Shown here one piece after another: positions 29,199 to 38,887 of a DNA stretch of 64,000 nucleotides (position 1 is the stretch's first letter; each line of letters starts with the position of its first letter). Location: contig NZ_CAMPHV010000009.1 of NCBI RefSeq assembly GCF_946886105.1, forward strand, positions 62,001 through 126,000, given 5' to 3'. A program made the position numbers and the translations under genes. The stretch is from an uncultured Pseudomonas sp. GTDB lineage: Bacteria > Pseudomonadota > Gammaproteobacteria > Pseudomonadales > Pseudomonadaceae. The notes below the pieces were generated by a model. The model was not told where the DNA came from and did no database searches. It saw only the letters and a program-made list of their open reading frames with translations.

Positions 29199-30072
29199 GA
29201 AACAGCTCGACCTGGGCAGCTGGGTCAATGATGTGGTGCAACACCTGCTGGACAACTACAGCGAGGGCTTCGACAGCCTCGGCGGCCTGGTCAACGGTTT
29301 TTCCGAAGGCATCGAATGGCTGCTGATGCTGCCGCCGGCCTGGCTGCTGATCGCCATCTTCGTCGGCCTCGGGCTGTGGCGGATCAGCTACAAGTTCGCC
29401 ATCTTCACCGCCATTTCTTTCATTCTGATCGTGGTCACCGGCTTCTGGGAGCAGACGGTGGTGACCCTCGGCCTGACCTTCTCGGCGACCTTGATCAGTC
29501 TGCTGCTGGGCATTCCCCTGGGCATTTGGGCGGCGCGCAGCGAGCGGGTTTCGACCACCATCCGGCCGATTCTCGACTTCATGCAGACCATGCCGGCGTT
29601 CGTTTACCTGATCCCCGCGGCCATGCTGTTCGGCCTCGGCCGGGTGCCGGGGATCATCGCCACGGTGATCTTCGCCATGCCGCCGGCGGTGCGCCTGACC
29701 AACCTGGGCATCCGCCAGGTCAACAAGGAAATCATCGAGGCCGGCCAATCCTTCGGCTGCAACGCCCGCCAATTGCTGTTCAAGGTGCAATTGCCGAATG
29801 CCATGCCGTCGATCATGGCCGGGGTCAACCAGACCATCATGATGGCCCTGTCGATGGTGATCATCGCCTCGATGGTCGGCGCCGGCGGCCTGGGTAACGA
29901 CGTACTGGCGAGCATCCAGCGCCTGGATATCGGTCTAGGCTTCGAAAGCGGCATGGCCGTGGTCTTGCTGGCAATCATTCTCGACCGCATCACCGAAAGC
30001 TTCGGCACACCGCAAACCGCCAAGCGCAGCAATCTGGTCGCCTGGTTCAGCGGCAAGCTGCAACGCCAATAA
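29191..30072 (+). CDS. choW: choline/betaine ABC transporter permease
   Basis: The membrane channel of the transporter (CbcW). The 293-residue protein has about seven membrane segments. The BPD_transp_1 signature contacting the ATPase appears in EAGQSFGCNARQLLFKVQLPNAMPS-like form near residues 182-205. Two subunits pair with ChoV. It overlaps choV and precedes choX by 49 bp, indicating one operon. Confidence 0.93.
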   Translation: MSEKQLDLGSWVNDVVQHLLDNYSEGFDSLGGLVNGFSEGIEWLLMLPPAWLLIAIFVGLGLWRISYKFAIFTAISFILIVVTGFWEQTVVTLGLTFSATLISLLLGIPLGIWAARSERVSTTIRPILDFMQTMPAFVYLIPAAMLFGLGRVPGIIATVIFAMPPAVRLTNLGIRQVNKEIIEAGQSFGCNARQLLFKVQLPNAMPSIMAGVNQTIMMALSMVIIASMVGAGGLGNDVLASIQRLDIGLGFESGMAVVLLAIILDRITESFGTPQTAKRSNLVAWFSGKLQRQ

Positions 30073-30121
30073 CAGTCTGGTCAATAAGAAACCTACCTTT
30101 GCACAACACAGGGAGTCGCAG

Positions 30122-31066
30122 ATGAAAACGATTAAAACGCTCGCAGGTGTCGGCCTGCTCTCCGTCGCGATGCTGCAAAGCGCCTGGGCGCAGGAACCGG
30201 AAAGCTGCAAGATGGTGCGCTTCGCGGAAATCGGCTGGGCCGACATCGCCGCCACCACCGGCGTAGCCATGACCCTGAGCGAGGGCCTGGGGTACCAGAC
30301 CCGCAAGATCATGGCCTCGGTACCCATCGCCTTTACCGGGGTGAAGAACAAGCAAATCGACGTGTTCCTCGGCTATTGGGCGCCCTCGATGGACGCGGTG
30401 ATCGAGCCGTTCACCAAGGACAACGGCGTCAAAGTACTGCCCCAGGCCAACCTCGAAGGCGCCAAGTACACCCTCGCCGTGCCGACCTACGCCGCCGAAG
30501 CCGGCCTGAAAAGCTTCGCCGACATCGCCAAGTTCAAGGACCAGTTGAACGGCAAGATCTTCGGCATCGAACCGGGCAACGACGGCAACCTGCTGATCGA
30601 TAAAATGATCAAGGAAAACCAGTTCGGCCTCGGCGAATTCAAAATGATCGAGTCCAGCGAAGCCGGCATGCTGGTGCAGCTGCAACGCGCCGTGAAGAAG
30701 AATGAGCCGGCGGTATTCCTCGGCTGGGCGCCGCACCCGATGAACACCCAATTCGACATCACCTACCTGGAAGGCGGCGACGACGTGTTCGGCCCGGACT
30801 TCGGCGCGGCCAAGGTCTACACCGTGGTACCGCCGGATTACGAAGAACGCTGCGCCAACGTCGGCAAACTGCTGAACAACCTGCAGTTCACCGTGGAAAT
30901 CGAAAGCCAGCTGATGGAAAAGGTTCTGGATAAGCAGAACCCGACCATAGTCGCCAAAGAGTGGATCAAGGCTAACCCCGAAATCCTCGATAAGTGGCTG
31001 GCAGGCGTTACCACCTACGACGGCCAGGACGGTATCGCCGCCGTGAAGAAACACGTCGGTCTCTAA
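30122..31066 (+). CDS. choX: choline ABC transporter substrate-binding protein
   Basis: A 314-residue periplasmic choline-binding protein (CbcX). A signal peptide of about 23 residues ends AWA. Aromatic-box candidates are Trp39 (FAEIGW), the Trp in FLGYWAPSMD and the Trp in FLGWAPHPMN, which in characterised homologues cage the trimethylammonium group. It is the third gene of choVWX. In Pseudomonas, expression is induced by betaine through GbdR. Confidence 0.92.
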   Translation: MKTIKTLAGVGLLSVAMLQSAWAQEPESCKMVRFAEIGWADIAATTGVAMTLSEGLGYQTRKIMASVPIAFTGVKNKQIDVFLGYWAPSMDAVIEPFTKDNGVKVLPQANLEGAKYTLAVPTYAAEAGLKSFADIAKFKDQLNGKIFGIEPGNDGNLLIDKMIKENQFGLGEFKMIESSEAGMLVQLQRAVKKNEPAVFLGWAPHPMNTQFDITYLEGGDDVFGPDFGAAKVYTVVPPDYEERCANVGKLLNNLQFTVEIESQLMEKVLDKQNPTIVAKEWIKANPEILDKWLAGVTTYDGQDGIAAVKKHVGL

Positions 31067-31400
31067 ACCGGCACCTCACTCTGCCCGCCCGGTTTGACGC
31101 CGGGCAGCGCAGGTACAGGGCGCAGCCGGACGCGGCCCTAAACGAAACCCAACAAGCGAAGCCACCGGCTTATCGCCCGGCTTTGCTGTTGCCCGAATTT
31201 GTCGATTTGCAGCCTGTAACCCGGAGGTAATCCGGGGGAGGGATCGACAGATAGTAGATTTTCCCGGACTCGATCCGGGCATGAATGTCGCGCCTTGGCC
31301 CACTGGCCAAGGCAGACCGGTAAAGCAACACAGCCTACAAGGCCCGCAAAGAAGAACGCGCCAGTAACTCAACGAACTGCCACATTCGGAGCAATTACCC
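31067..31400. other. 334-bp region between choX and the third binding-protein gene
   Basis: It contains a 7-bp-stem hairpin CTGCCCG / CGGGCAG (31081-31107), possibly a weak choX terminator. It also contains a degenerate copy of the GTAGCCCGG palindromic repeat (31216-31282). No gene is evident. Confidence 0.5.
31216..31282. repeat. degenerate GTAGCCCGG-type palindromic repeat
   Basis: The left arm reads GTAACCCGGAGGTAATCCGG and the right arm TCCCGGACTCGATCCGGGC. Both diverge from the family consensus seen cleanly at 46317-46375. Confidence 0.6.
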
Positions 31401-32261
31401 ATGCGAAACCTCAAAACCCTCTGCCTGCAAGGCCTCGGCATCGCCGCCCTGGCCATGGGCATGACTACCGCTATGGCCGCGGACAAAACCACCCTGACCA
31501 TCGGCTACGTCAACGGCTGGGACGACAGCGTCGCCGCCACCTATGTCGCCGGCGAAATTCTTCGTGAGAAGCTCGGCTACGAGGTCGAGTTGAAGCCGGT
31601 CGAGCCCGCCATCATGTGGCAAGGCGTGGCCCGCGGTGACCTCGACCTGACCCTCTCGGCCTGGCTGCCCGCCACCCACGGCGAGTACTACGAGAAGCTC
31701 AAGGACAAGGTAACTGTGGTCGGCACCAACTACGAAGGCGCGAAAATCGGCCTGATCGTACCGGACTACGTGGCCGCCAAGACCATCGCCGACCTCAACA
31801 CCTACAGCAAGGAATTCGACGGCAAAATCACCGGCATCGATGCCGGCGCCGGCGTGATGCGCCGCACCGAAGACGCGATCAAGGAATACCAGCTCAGCGA
31901 CATCAAGTTGATGCCGAGTTCGGGCCCGGCCATGGCGGTCGCCCTGACCCGCGCCGAGAAGAACAAAGAAGCCATCGTGGTGACCGGCTGGATCCCGCAC
32001 TGGATGTTCGCCAAGTGGAAACTGCGCTTCCTCGAAGACCCGAAAAAAGTGTTCGGTGATGACGAACACGTCGATACCGTCGCCAACCCGGGCCTGGCGA
32101 CCAAAGCACCTGAGGCCGTCGCCTTCCTGGAGAACTTCTCCTGGCGCGGCGAAGAAGTCGGCGCAGTGATGCTCGCCATCAGCGAAGGCGCCAAACCCGA
32201 ACAGGCCGCCAAGGACTGGATCGCGAAAAACCCAGAGCGTGTCGCCGGTTGGTTGAAGTAA
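31401..32261 (+). CDS. glycine betaine-type ABC substrate-binding protein
   Basis: A 286-residue periplasmic OpuAC-type protein with a signal peptide of about 26 residues (TAMA cleavage). Pocket Trp residues are likely in YVNGWDD (Trp40), LSAWLPATHG and VTGWIPHWMF. It differs from the two ChoX paralogues and looks closer to betaine-binding BetX-like proteins. It has its own upstream region and a strong terminator after it, so it is probably a separate transcription unit serving ChoVW. Ligand unproven. Confidence 0.85.
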   Translation: MRNLKTLCLQGLGIAALAMGMTTAMAADKTTLTIGYVNGWDDSVAATYVAGEILREKLGYEVELKPVEPAIMWQGVARGDLDLTLSAWLPATHGEYYEKLKDKVTVVGTNYEGAKIGLIVPDYVAAKTIADLNTYSKEFDGKITGIDAGAGVMRRTEDAIKEYQLSDIKLMPSSGPAMAVALTRAEKNKEAIVVTGWIPHWMFAKWKLRFLEDPKKVFGDDEHVDTVANPGLATKAPEAVAFLENFSWRGEEVGAVMLAISEGAKPEQAAKDWIAKNPERVAGWLK

Positions 32262-32286
32262 CCGCTAAGTAATACTGCTACGACAG

Positions 32287-32308
32287 AGCGGGCTTCGGCC
32301 CGCTTTTT
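32287..32308 (+). terminator. intrinsic terminator after the betaine-binding protein gene
   Basis: AGCGGGC-TTCG-GCCCGCT followed by TTTT. A perfect 7-bp stem with a UUCG tetraloop, 26 bp after the stop codon. Confidence 0.92.
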
Positions 32309-32360
32309 CGTGGCCCGCCATCCCTGGGGGCCACCTTCTGGGGCCGTCGCAAGCGACGTC

Positions 32361-32384
32361 AAAAATTGCTCCAGGCAATTTTTT
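32361..32384. terminator. second hairpin with A/T runs
   Basis: AAAAATTGC-TCCAG-GCAATTTTT forms a 9-bp perfect stem followed by T. It could act as a backup terminator or as a leader hairpin of the next gene. The A-rich 5' arm allows function in either direction. Confidence 0.55.
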
Positions 32385-32482
32385 GTGGGCGACCTTTCGA
32401 AGGTGCGCCTGGATATCTACAGGTTTATCCGCACGCCGCCCGCTACGCTTTCATTCTGCATCCCCATTTGGAAGCCGACGCC

Positions 32483-33112
32483 ATGACCACCGTCGACCAG
32501 GCGATCTACCGGGCCCGCACCCACTATCGCAAAGCGTGCACCAGCAAAAGCTATCGCCATAGCCTGGAGCTGCTCGACGAGGCCACGCAGCAGGTGATGG
32601 CGACGTGCGATCTGGTCGGGCGAGCTAGTTTTGCCGAGTTGCTATTGCTCGATGAGCACCAACAGCCATGGCACATGCGCCCGAACCGCAAGTTCATGCC
32701 GTCACGCTGGATAGTCACCGACCCGCAGCAGCACATCGCCATGCAGTTCGAACAAAACATCCTCGGCAAGCTGAGCAACCCGCTGCACAAGGTCGTGTTC
32801 AGTCTGCTGGATGACGAGGACCAGCTCGTCTATCGCCTGCTCGATCCGCGTAGCGCTATCGCCGATCGATTATTGGGAGTCGGCCCGGACGACTGGGCGA
32901 TCAGCGACGGCGAGCGGCTGGTGGCCAAGTTGATAAGGCTGCCGCAGCCCAAGCGCAAAGCCCGGGGCCTGCTCGGTGCACTGAGGTCGCTGCTGACAGC
33001 AGCGGACCCCGCGATCGCCAGTCTCGGCCCCCAACACCTACTCCCGGCACCCGTGGCGCTCGCCATGCTGCTGCTTTTCCAGGAACTGACCGACGCCTCC
33101 GCGGGCGCTTGA
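32483..33112 (+). CDS. hypothetical protein, 209 aa
   Basis: Not recognised. I start at the ATG at 32483, since upstream in-frame codons cover the hairpin region. The protein is soluble and mixed alpha/beta. A central segment (SRWIVTDPQQHIAMQFEQN...VVFSLLDDEDQLVYRL) has the strand-turn-strand rhythm of LURP-one or scramblase-like folds, but I cannot establish homology. It converges on the DUF1203 gene. Confidence 0.6.
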   Translation: MTTVDQAIYRARTHYRKACTSKSYRHSLELLDEATQQVMATCDLVGRASFAELLLLDEHQQPWHMRPNRKFMPSRWIVTDPQQHIAMQFEQNILGKLSNPLHKVVFSLLDDEDQLVYRLLDPRSAIADRLLGVGPDDWAISDGERLVAKLIRLPQPKRKARGLLGALRSLLTAADPAIASLGPQHLLPAPVALAMLLLFQELTDASAGA

Positions 33113-33145
33113 GCGCTACGTCTTGCAAAGCCTGCTGCGACGCCC

Positions 33146-33610
33146 TTATGCGCGATCGACCCGGCACTGGAAGCAGTTGTACTTCGAACGCACATGCACG
33201 TAGGCGACGCTAGAGTCACCGAGGATGCTCCGGCAGCTTTGCGCAATATCCTGACCCGCCACCACCTTGCCGGTGTCGTAGCGAATCCAGTGATTGTCGT
33301 CGTAGCCCCTGACGATTGCCGGGGCGAGATAGTCGAACCAGTACGGCAAAGTTTCGCCCTCGTAGCGCTGGCAGGGTTGTGCATGAAGAAAGATCGGCCC
33401 CGTTTCCGCGTAGGGTTGCAGGCTATCGAACGGGCGATGCGCCAATACCAATTTCTCGCTACCGGCGGGGATCAGTTCGAGGCAGTGCCGACAGGGGTTG
33501 GCCAAGCCCTCGGCAATTCGATGCAAGGCTGGCTGGCCATTGGCATCCGGCCCGCCGCGCCAAATGCGCTCGCATTCATCCGTCGAAATCCCTTGGATCT
33601 TAAGTTTCAT
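33146..33610 (-). CDS. DUF1203 domain-containing protein
   Basis: A 154-residue cytosolic protein of the DUF1203 family. Recognisable parts are ANPCRHCLE near residue 38 with two close Cys, GPIFLHAQPC near 70, RGYDDNHWIRYDTG near 100, and a C-terminal YNCFQCR. Function is unknown, though conserved His/Cys suggest metal binding. The ATG at 33610 has GAGGAAAG upstream and is preferred to a 19-residue extension. Confidence 0.8.
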   Translation of the reverse strand: MKLKIQGISTDECERIWRGGPDANGQPALHRIAEGLANPCRHCLELIPAGSEKLVLAHRPFDSLQPYAETGPIFLHAQPCQRYEGETLPYWFDYLAPAIVRGYDDNHWIRYDTGKVVAGQDIAQSCRSILGDSSVAYVHVRSKYNCFQCRVDRA

Positions 33611-33737
33611 TGCGCTTTCCTCATCGCCGAACCGGCTGGTGAGGCGCACTAAAACATTCGCGGCCAATGCCCATCTATCCGCTTCTCGCTTTCAAAATTT
33701 CACACCGCGCTGATTCGCGCCGTTCTTTCGCCGCCCC

Positions 33738-34334
33738 CTACAGCCCCCCGAGAACAACCAGCCCACCGGCGGCCAACGTGATCAGTCCCAAGACGATGGT
33801 CAAGCCGTCCTTGGCTGTCAGGCCCAAACCGAATAGGCAGATGGCGGCGAACGGTACGCTACTGGCGAACGGCAGCAGCTCCAGCGGCGGCACCGAGGTG
33901 GCCAATATCAGGCAGAGCAACGCCAGCGCACGCACGAAGGACTGGCTGGTCGCCCACTGCAGGCGCGGACGGATGACCTTGTCCAGCCAGCGCAGCGCCG
34001 GCCGCACCTTGTTCAGCCCGGATTCCAGCTTGTCGCCGCTGACCGAACGCTGGGCCAGGAAGCCCGGCATCCAGAAGTGCTCCCGGCCGAACAGCATCTG
34101 GATGGCGAACAGAGATACGATCAGCGCGAGCAGCGTCGGCACCCCGGGAATACCGCCGAGCGGGCTGATCTCGATGACCGCGGGCACGAACAGAAAGGGC
34201 CCGAAGCTGCGCTGGCCGATCTGCCGCTGGATATCGCCGATGGACACCTGCCGCTCGCGCTTGCCGAGCTGGATCACCCCATCGATCACCTGTTCCAGAC
34301 GGTGCTGTTCGTGCTGACGCTGTTCTGCAGCCAT
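33738..34334 (-). CDS. ExoD family exopolysaccharide-synthesis-associated protein
   Basis: A 198-residue membrane protein. The N-terminal cytoplasmic portion (about 1-45) is followed by four or so hydrophobic segments. IGQRSFGPFLFVPAVIEISPLGGIPGVPT is the ExoD family signature. ExoD was named for an exopolysaccharide and alkali-sensitivity phenotype in Sinorhizobium, and its biochemical role is unclear. The ATG at 34334 has GAGGTG upstream. Confidence 0.85.
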   Translation of the reverse strand: MAAEQRQHEQHRLEQVIDGVIQLGKRERQVSIGDIQRQIGQRSFGPFLFVPAVIEISPLGGIPGVPTLLALIVSLFAIQMLFGREHFWMPGFLAQRSVSGDKLESGLNKVRPALRWLDKVIRPRLQWATSQSFVRALALLCLILATSVPPLELLPFASSVPFAAICLFGLGLTAKDGLTIVLGLITLAAGGLVVLGGL

Positions 34335-34389
34335 AAACACCTCGCTTCACGGCCCGCAGAGCAGGCCGTGAAGCCTGCCGGCAAACGCC

Positions 34390-35157
34390 TCAGGCGCCCT
34401 GGCCCCAGTTCATTTCCAGGCCGCCATCGATAACGAAGCCCTGCCCAATGACGTAATCAGCGTCGGGCCCGACCAGGTACAGCGCCAGTTCGGCGACTTC
34501 CTCTGGTTTGCCGGCACGCCCCCAGGGGATATAGGGCAATTCCTGCTCGCGCTGTCGCGGGTCGTCCAGACGTTGCGCGGTCATCGGCGTATGGATCAAC
34601 CCCGGCGCGATTGCGTTGACGTTGATCCGCTGCGCTGCGAGTTCCAAGGCCAGGCTGCGGGTCAGCGCCAGCAGACCGCCCTTGGCCGCGCCATAGGGCG
34701 AATGGCCGGGACTCGGGATGGAGTCGTGAACCGAGGTGATATTGAGGATCTTGCCGCCGCCGTTCTGCTGCCGCCGAACGAACTCCTGGGCGCAGTAGAA
34801 GGGGCCGTAGAGATCGGTTTTGAGCACCTTGTCGAATGTCTCGGCACCGATCTCGGTCAGCGCGCCGCTACCACCGATGCCGGCGTTATTGACCAGGATA
34901 TCGGGGGTGCCCAATTCCTCGTCGACCGCCTGGAACAGCGCCGCGACGCTCTGCGGATCGGTGACGTCGAGTTGTCGAACCAGCCCCCGGCACCCCGCCT
35001 GTTCGACGGCCTCGAGGGTGCGTTGCGCGCCTTCGCTGTCGCTGTGATAGGTCACCGCCACCGCCGCGCCTTCGCGGGCGAAGGCGCGGGCCATGGCCTG
35101 GCCCATGCCTGAATCCGATCCGGTGATGATGGCAATCTTGCCGCTGAGCTTGGCCAT
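34390..35157 (-). CDS. SDR-family NAD(P)-dependent oxidoreductase
   Basis: A 255-residue classical short-chain dehydrogenase. Cofactor motif TGSDSGMG at about residues 12-19, NNAG near 90, catalytic Ser in NITSVHDS and YxxxK as YGAAKGG near 155. The C-terminal VIDGGLEMNWGQ is the style of glucose 1-dehydrogenase-like enzymes. It is divergent from the sugar-kinase/GH65 pair, which suggests but does not prove a sugar substrate. Confidence 0.85.
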   Translation of the reverse strand: MAKLSGKIAIITGSDSGMGQAMARAFAREGAAVAVTYHSDSEGAQRTLEAVEQAGCRGLVRQLDVTDPQSVAALFQAVDEELGTPDILVNNAGIGGSGALTEIGAETFDKVLKTDLYGPFYCAQEFVRRQQNGGGKILNITSVHDSIPSPGHSPYGAAKGGLLALTRSLALELAAQRINVNAIAPGLIHTPMTAQRLDDPRQREQELPYIPWGRAGKPEEVAELALYLVGPDADYVIGQGFVIDGGLEMNWGQGA

Positions 35158-35404
35158 ATAACCTCCCAGTACCAGAAAGTGTGGGTATCGGCGCGGGCGT
35201 TATCCGCCACGCGCGGAGACCGCCTCGCTCGCCGCGCCGGCAAGACGGGCGATTTCTCGGTAGGTCGCGAGCGGGGCGAGGAAGTTCAGGCGCGAAATCG
35301 CGATACCGATGAACGACCGCCGCCCAGCGGCGCGCGGGCCAGCGCTGGGAACACCGGCCGGCGGGCCGGGTCTGGTAAAGAACTCAAGCCAGGAGTAGCT
35401 CCCT

Positions 35405-36360
35405 ATGCAGCGCGCGACCTTGTTGTCGCTGGGCAGTATCAACGCGGATTTCCAGGTCCGCATCGAACAGCCACCAGGCAGCCGGGAAATGCAGCTGGCC
35501 ACCGGGTTCCGCAGGTTTTCCGGCGGCAAGGCGAGCAATACCGCTTGGCTGGCCGCGCATTTCGGCCACCGTAGCCAATTGCTCGGCCGGGTCGGCGACG
35601 ACGACCTGGCCGAGCAGGCGCTCGGTCCGTTGCGCGAGTCCGGCGTAGAGATCGCCGCGGTCAGCCGCGCGCCCGCTCAGGCGACCGGCGTGGCGATGAT
35701 CATGGTGCCGCCGGACGGCAAGAAATACATAGTGCTGGCCACCAACGCCAACGACTGTTGGGATCAGGCCGCCGTGGACGGTATGCGCGAGGTGATCGCT
35801 CGCGCACCGATGCCGGCCTGGTGCTGAACTACGAAATTCCCCCCGAGGTCGCGCGACAAGCCCTGATGTCGGCTTGCGCACGAGGCATGCCGGCGGTGCT
35901 AGACCCGTCGTTCCCCGAGCGCGTGGAGCACGATCTGCTCGACGGTTTGTTCGCCATCACCCCGAACCTCAGCGAGGCCGGCAGCCTGGTCGGCTTCCCC
36001 ATCGACTCGCTGGAGCAGGCCGCCCATGCCGCGCGGCGGTTGCGCGAAGCGGGGGTCGCCATCGCCTGCCTCAAGCTCGACGACGGCGGTTGCGTGCTCG
36101 ATTGCGGCCAAGGCGCACTGCACATCCCCGGTGGCGCGGTCGAACCGGTGGATACCGCCGGCGCTGGCGACGCCTTCACCGGAATACTGGCTATCGCCCT
36201 GCTCGAAGGCCGCGAGCCACCGGAAGCGGCGTCCTGGGCGGTGGCGGCGGCGAATATCGCGGTGACCGGCTACGGCTCGCAACCCGCCTACCCGCCGCGC
36301 GCCCACGTACTCGCCAGCGCCGCCAGGCTGCTGCGCAAGGCCAGGTGCCTGGATGGCTGA
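35405..36360 (+). pseudogene. PfkB-family sugar kinase, broken by one frameshift
   Basis: Two overlapping frames together encode one ribokinase-like protein. The first (35405-35827) has SLGSINADFQVRIE and the ATP-grasp-like FSGGKASNTAWLAAHFG. The second carries YEIPPEVARQAL, ITPNLSEA and the catalytic DTAGAGDAFTG with its base Asp. The frame is lost at about 35809, where CCGATGCC needs one more G to read Pro-Asp-Ala-Gly and then continue as LVLNYE. Restored, the product is about 318 aa, a normal length. It may be a true mutation or a sequencing error. The GH65 ATG overlaps its end. Confidence 0.85.
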
Positions 36361-38752
36361 CAACCCTGCCCGGCAGATCGCTTTCAAGCATTTCGACCCG
36401 GCGGACGAGCGCCGCCGCGAAGCCCTTCTGGCGCTGGGCAACGGCCGCCTGTGCTGGCGCGCCAGCGCACCGGAGGCCGCAGCCGCCCCGCAGGCCGAAC
36501 GCGACGCGCACTATGCCGGGCTGTACCGCGCCGGCTGGTACGACGAGGCGCCACGCCAGGTCAACGGCCGCACGGTCGGCATGGCCGCGCTGGTCAGGCT
36601 GCCGGACCCGTTCGGCCTGAGCATTTCAGTGGATGGCGGTCAGCAGTGGTTCTACCCTCACCCCGCCACGCTGCTCGACTACCGGCAATGCCTGGATCTG
36701 GAAGACGGCCGCTTGCTGCGCGAGCTGCGTCTCGTCCTCGGCGGGCATAGCCTGCGCCTGTGCGAGGAGCGCTTCCTGAGCATGTCGAACCCGCACCTGG
36801 CGGTATTGCGCTGGACCCTGGACGTGCCGTCGGAGATCGCCGCGCTGCGCGTGCGTAGCGTGCTAGACGGCGAGGTCGAAAATCGACTGGTGCTGCGCAA
36901 CCGCGCCTACGAGGGGCGGCGTCTGCGCCAGGTGGCGATCGAGCAGGACAATCAGGGGGGCGCCACACTCAGCGCCAGCCTGCATGACCCAAAGCGTTAC
37001 ATGGCGATGGCCGTGGACACCCGCATCGACGGTCAGCACGGGGATTGGACGAGTCGCCTGGTCGGCGCGCGCTTGCTGCAGGAGACCGACTGCTGGCCGG
37101 ATAGCCACGGCCGGCTGATCGTGGAAAAACGCGTATTGGTGCAGCACGAACGCGAACTGCCGGCGGACCCGGCGGCCGCCCGGCGCCAGGTGGCGCAGTT
37201 GCTGCCGGACACCCCGTTCGCGAGCCTTATCGACCAGCATCGCCGCACCTGGCGCAGGCTCTGGGCATACCTGCCGCTGCGGTTGTCCGCGCCGGACTTC
37301 GAGCGGCCCTTGCGTCTACATGCCTTCCACCTGCTGCAAACTCTGGCGCCGAACAGCCGCGGGCAGGACCTCGGTTTTCCGCCACGCGGCTGGCAGGAAG
37401 GCTATTACGGCCAAGTGTTCTGGGATGAGATTTTCGCCTTTGGGCTGCTCGCCACGCACCTGCCGACGCTGGCGCGGGAACTGCTCGGGTACCGCTATCG
37501 ACGCCTCGATGTGGCCCGTGAACGCGCCCGCCGCGCCGGTTTGCGCGGCGCGATGTTCCCCTGGCGCAGCGCGCGCAGCGGCGAGGAGGAGACGCCGCCG
37601 TTTCAGTGCAACCCTCTGTCCGGCCGTTGGATGCCGGACCACACGCACCTGCAGCGGCATATAGGCGCGACCGTGGCCTTCGATGCCTGGCAGCTGTACC
37701 TGGCGACCGGCGACGAAGCGCTGTTGGCCGGCCAGGTCGGCGAGCTGATCGTCGAGGTCGCGCGCTTCTGGGCCAGCGTCGCGAACTACGACGAGGCGCG
37801 CGGCCGCCATGTGATCCGCGGGGTGATAGGTCCGGACGAGTACCACAACGTCTACCCGCAGGCCGAACGTCCTGGGCTGGATAACAACGCCTACACCAAC
37901 CTGATGGCGCTATGGACGTTGTGCCAGGCGCTGGAAGTGTTCGAGGAGCTGCCCCCCGCCAGGGCGGCGGCGCTCTGCGCCCGCCTGGGTGTCGCGCCGG
38001 CGGAAATGCAGCACTGGGAGCGCATCAGCCGAACCCTGTACCTGCCGATTCTCGAGGATGGCGTGCTCAGCCAGTTCGAGGGTTTCGAGCGTTTGCAAGC
38101 GGTACCGGCAGACTGGCTGCACGACGAACAGCCGCGTCTGGATTGGTGGCTGGAAGCCCGGGGCGACAGCTGCGACCGTTACCAGATCAGCAAGCAGGCG
38201 GACGTGCTGATGCTGCTGTACCTGTTTCCGCCCACGCATTTGCATAGCCTGCTGGAACGGCTCGGCTATCGCCTCGACGAGCAGGCATTGCGGCGTACCC
38301 TCGACTATCACCTGGCGCGCATCAGTCACGAGTCGAGCCTGTCGCGGGTGGTCTGCGCCGGAGCCCTGGCCCAGTTCGACCCAGCGGCCTCCTGGGAGTA
38401 TTTCCAGCAGAGCCTGCAAGTCGACCTCGAGGCGCCGTCCCGCAGCGGCACCCTCGAAGGCGTGCATCTGGGCGCGATGGCCGGCTCGCTGGACGTTCTG
38501 CAGCGTCACTACCTCGGCCTTTGGCTGGCGCGCGACGGTTTGCACGTGCTGCCCAAAGCGCCGGCGGCGCTCGGCGACGTCGACTGGCAACTGCGTTACC
38601 GGGGGGCCAGATTGCAAGTGTGCTTGGCCGGCGAAACGCTGCGTATCGCCGCGGATGTCGCCAACATCAGCCACTGCCTGATCCGGCATAGCGGCGGCCG
38701 GGCCTGGCTGCGCCCGGGCGAAACATTGGAACTGTTCTGCCCGCGCGCCTGA
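36353..38752 (+). CDS. glycoside hydrolase family 65 protein (trehalose/maltose phosphorylase type)
   Basis: A 799-residue GH65 enzyme. The N-terminal beta-sandwich (to about 290) leads to the (alpha/alpha)6 barrel. YYGQVFWDEIF near residue 352-362 and VIGPDEYHNVYPQ with the likely general-acid Glu496 are the family landmarks, and a small C-terminal beta domain ends it. Characterised members phosphorolyse or hydrolyse alpha-linked glucosides such as trehalose, maltose or kojibiose. The exact substrate is open. It overlaps the kinase gene by 8 bp, so the two were one operon. Confidence 0.88.
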   Translation: MADNPARQIAFKHFDPADERRREALLALGNGRLCWRASAPEAAAAPQAERDAHYAGLYRAGWYDEAPRQVNGRTVGMAALVRLPDPFGLSISVDGGQQWFYPHPATLLDYRQCLDLEDGRLLRELRLVLGGHSLRLCEERFLSMSNPHLAVLRWTLDVPSEIAALRVRSVLDGEVENRLVLRNRAYEGRRLRQVAIEQDNQGGATLSASLHDPKRYMAMAVDTRIDGQHGDWTSRLVGARLLQETDCWPDSHGRLIVEKRVLVQHERELPADPAAARRQVAQLLPDTPFASLIDQHRRTWRRLWAYLPLRLSAPDFERPLRLHAFHLLQTLAPNSRGQDLGFPPRGWQEGYYGQVFWDEIFAFGLLATHLPTLARELLGYRYRRLDVARERARRAGLRGAMFPWRSARSGEEETPPFQCNPLSGRWMPDHTHLQRHIGATVAFDAWQLYLATGDEALLAGQVGELIVEVARFWASVANYDEARGRHVIRGVIGPDEYHNVYPQAERPGLDNNAYTNLMALWTLCQALEVFEELPPARAAALCARLGVAPAEMQHWERISRTLYLPILEDGVLSQFEGFERLQAVPADWLHDEQPRLDWWLEARGDSCDRYQISKQADVLMLLYLFPPTHLHSLLERLGYRLDEQALRRTLDYHLARISHESSLSRVVCAGALAQFDPAASWEYFQQSLQVDLEAPSRSGTLEGVHLGAMAGSLDVLQRHYLGLWLARDGLHVLPKAPAALGDVDWQLRYRGARLQVCLAGETLRIAADVANISHCLIRHSGGRAWLRPGETLELFCPRA

Positions 38753-38887
38753 ACCGGACGCCTAGCTGGCAACGGCGCACCCGGCGGCATCAATACCTGA
38801 ACCTAGCTCTCAACGCCTCGGTCGGTATTCCAACAATCGCCGCGCGGGCCGGTATTGCTTGCGCCAAGCCCACCGGGGGAGCGCTCG

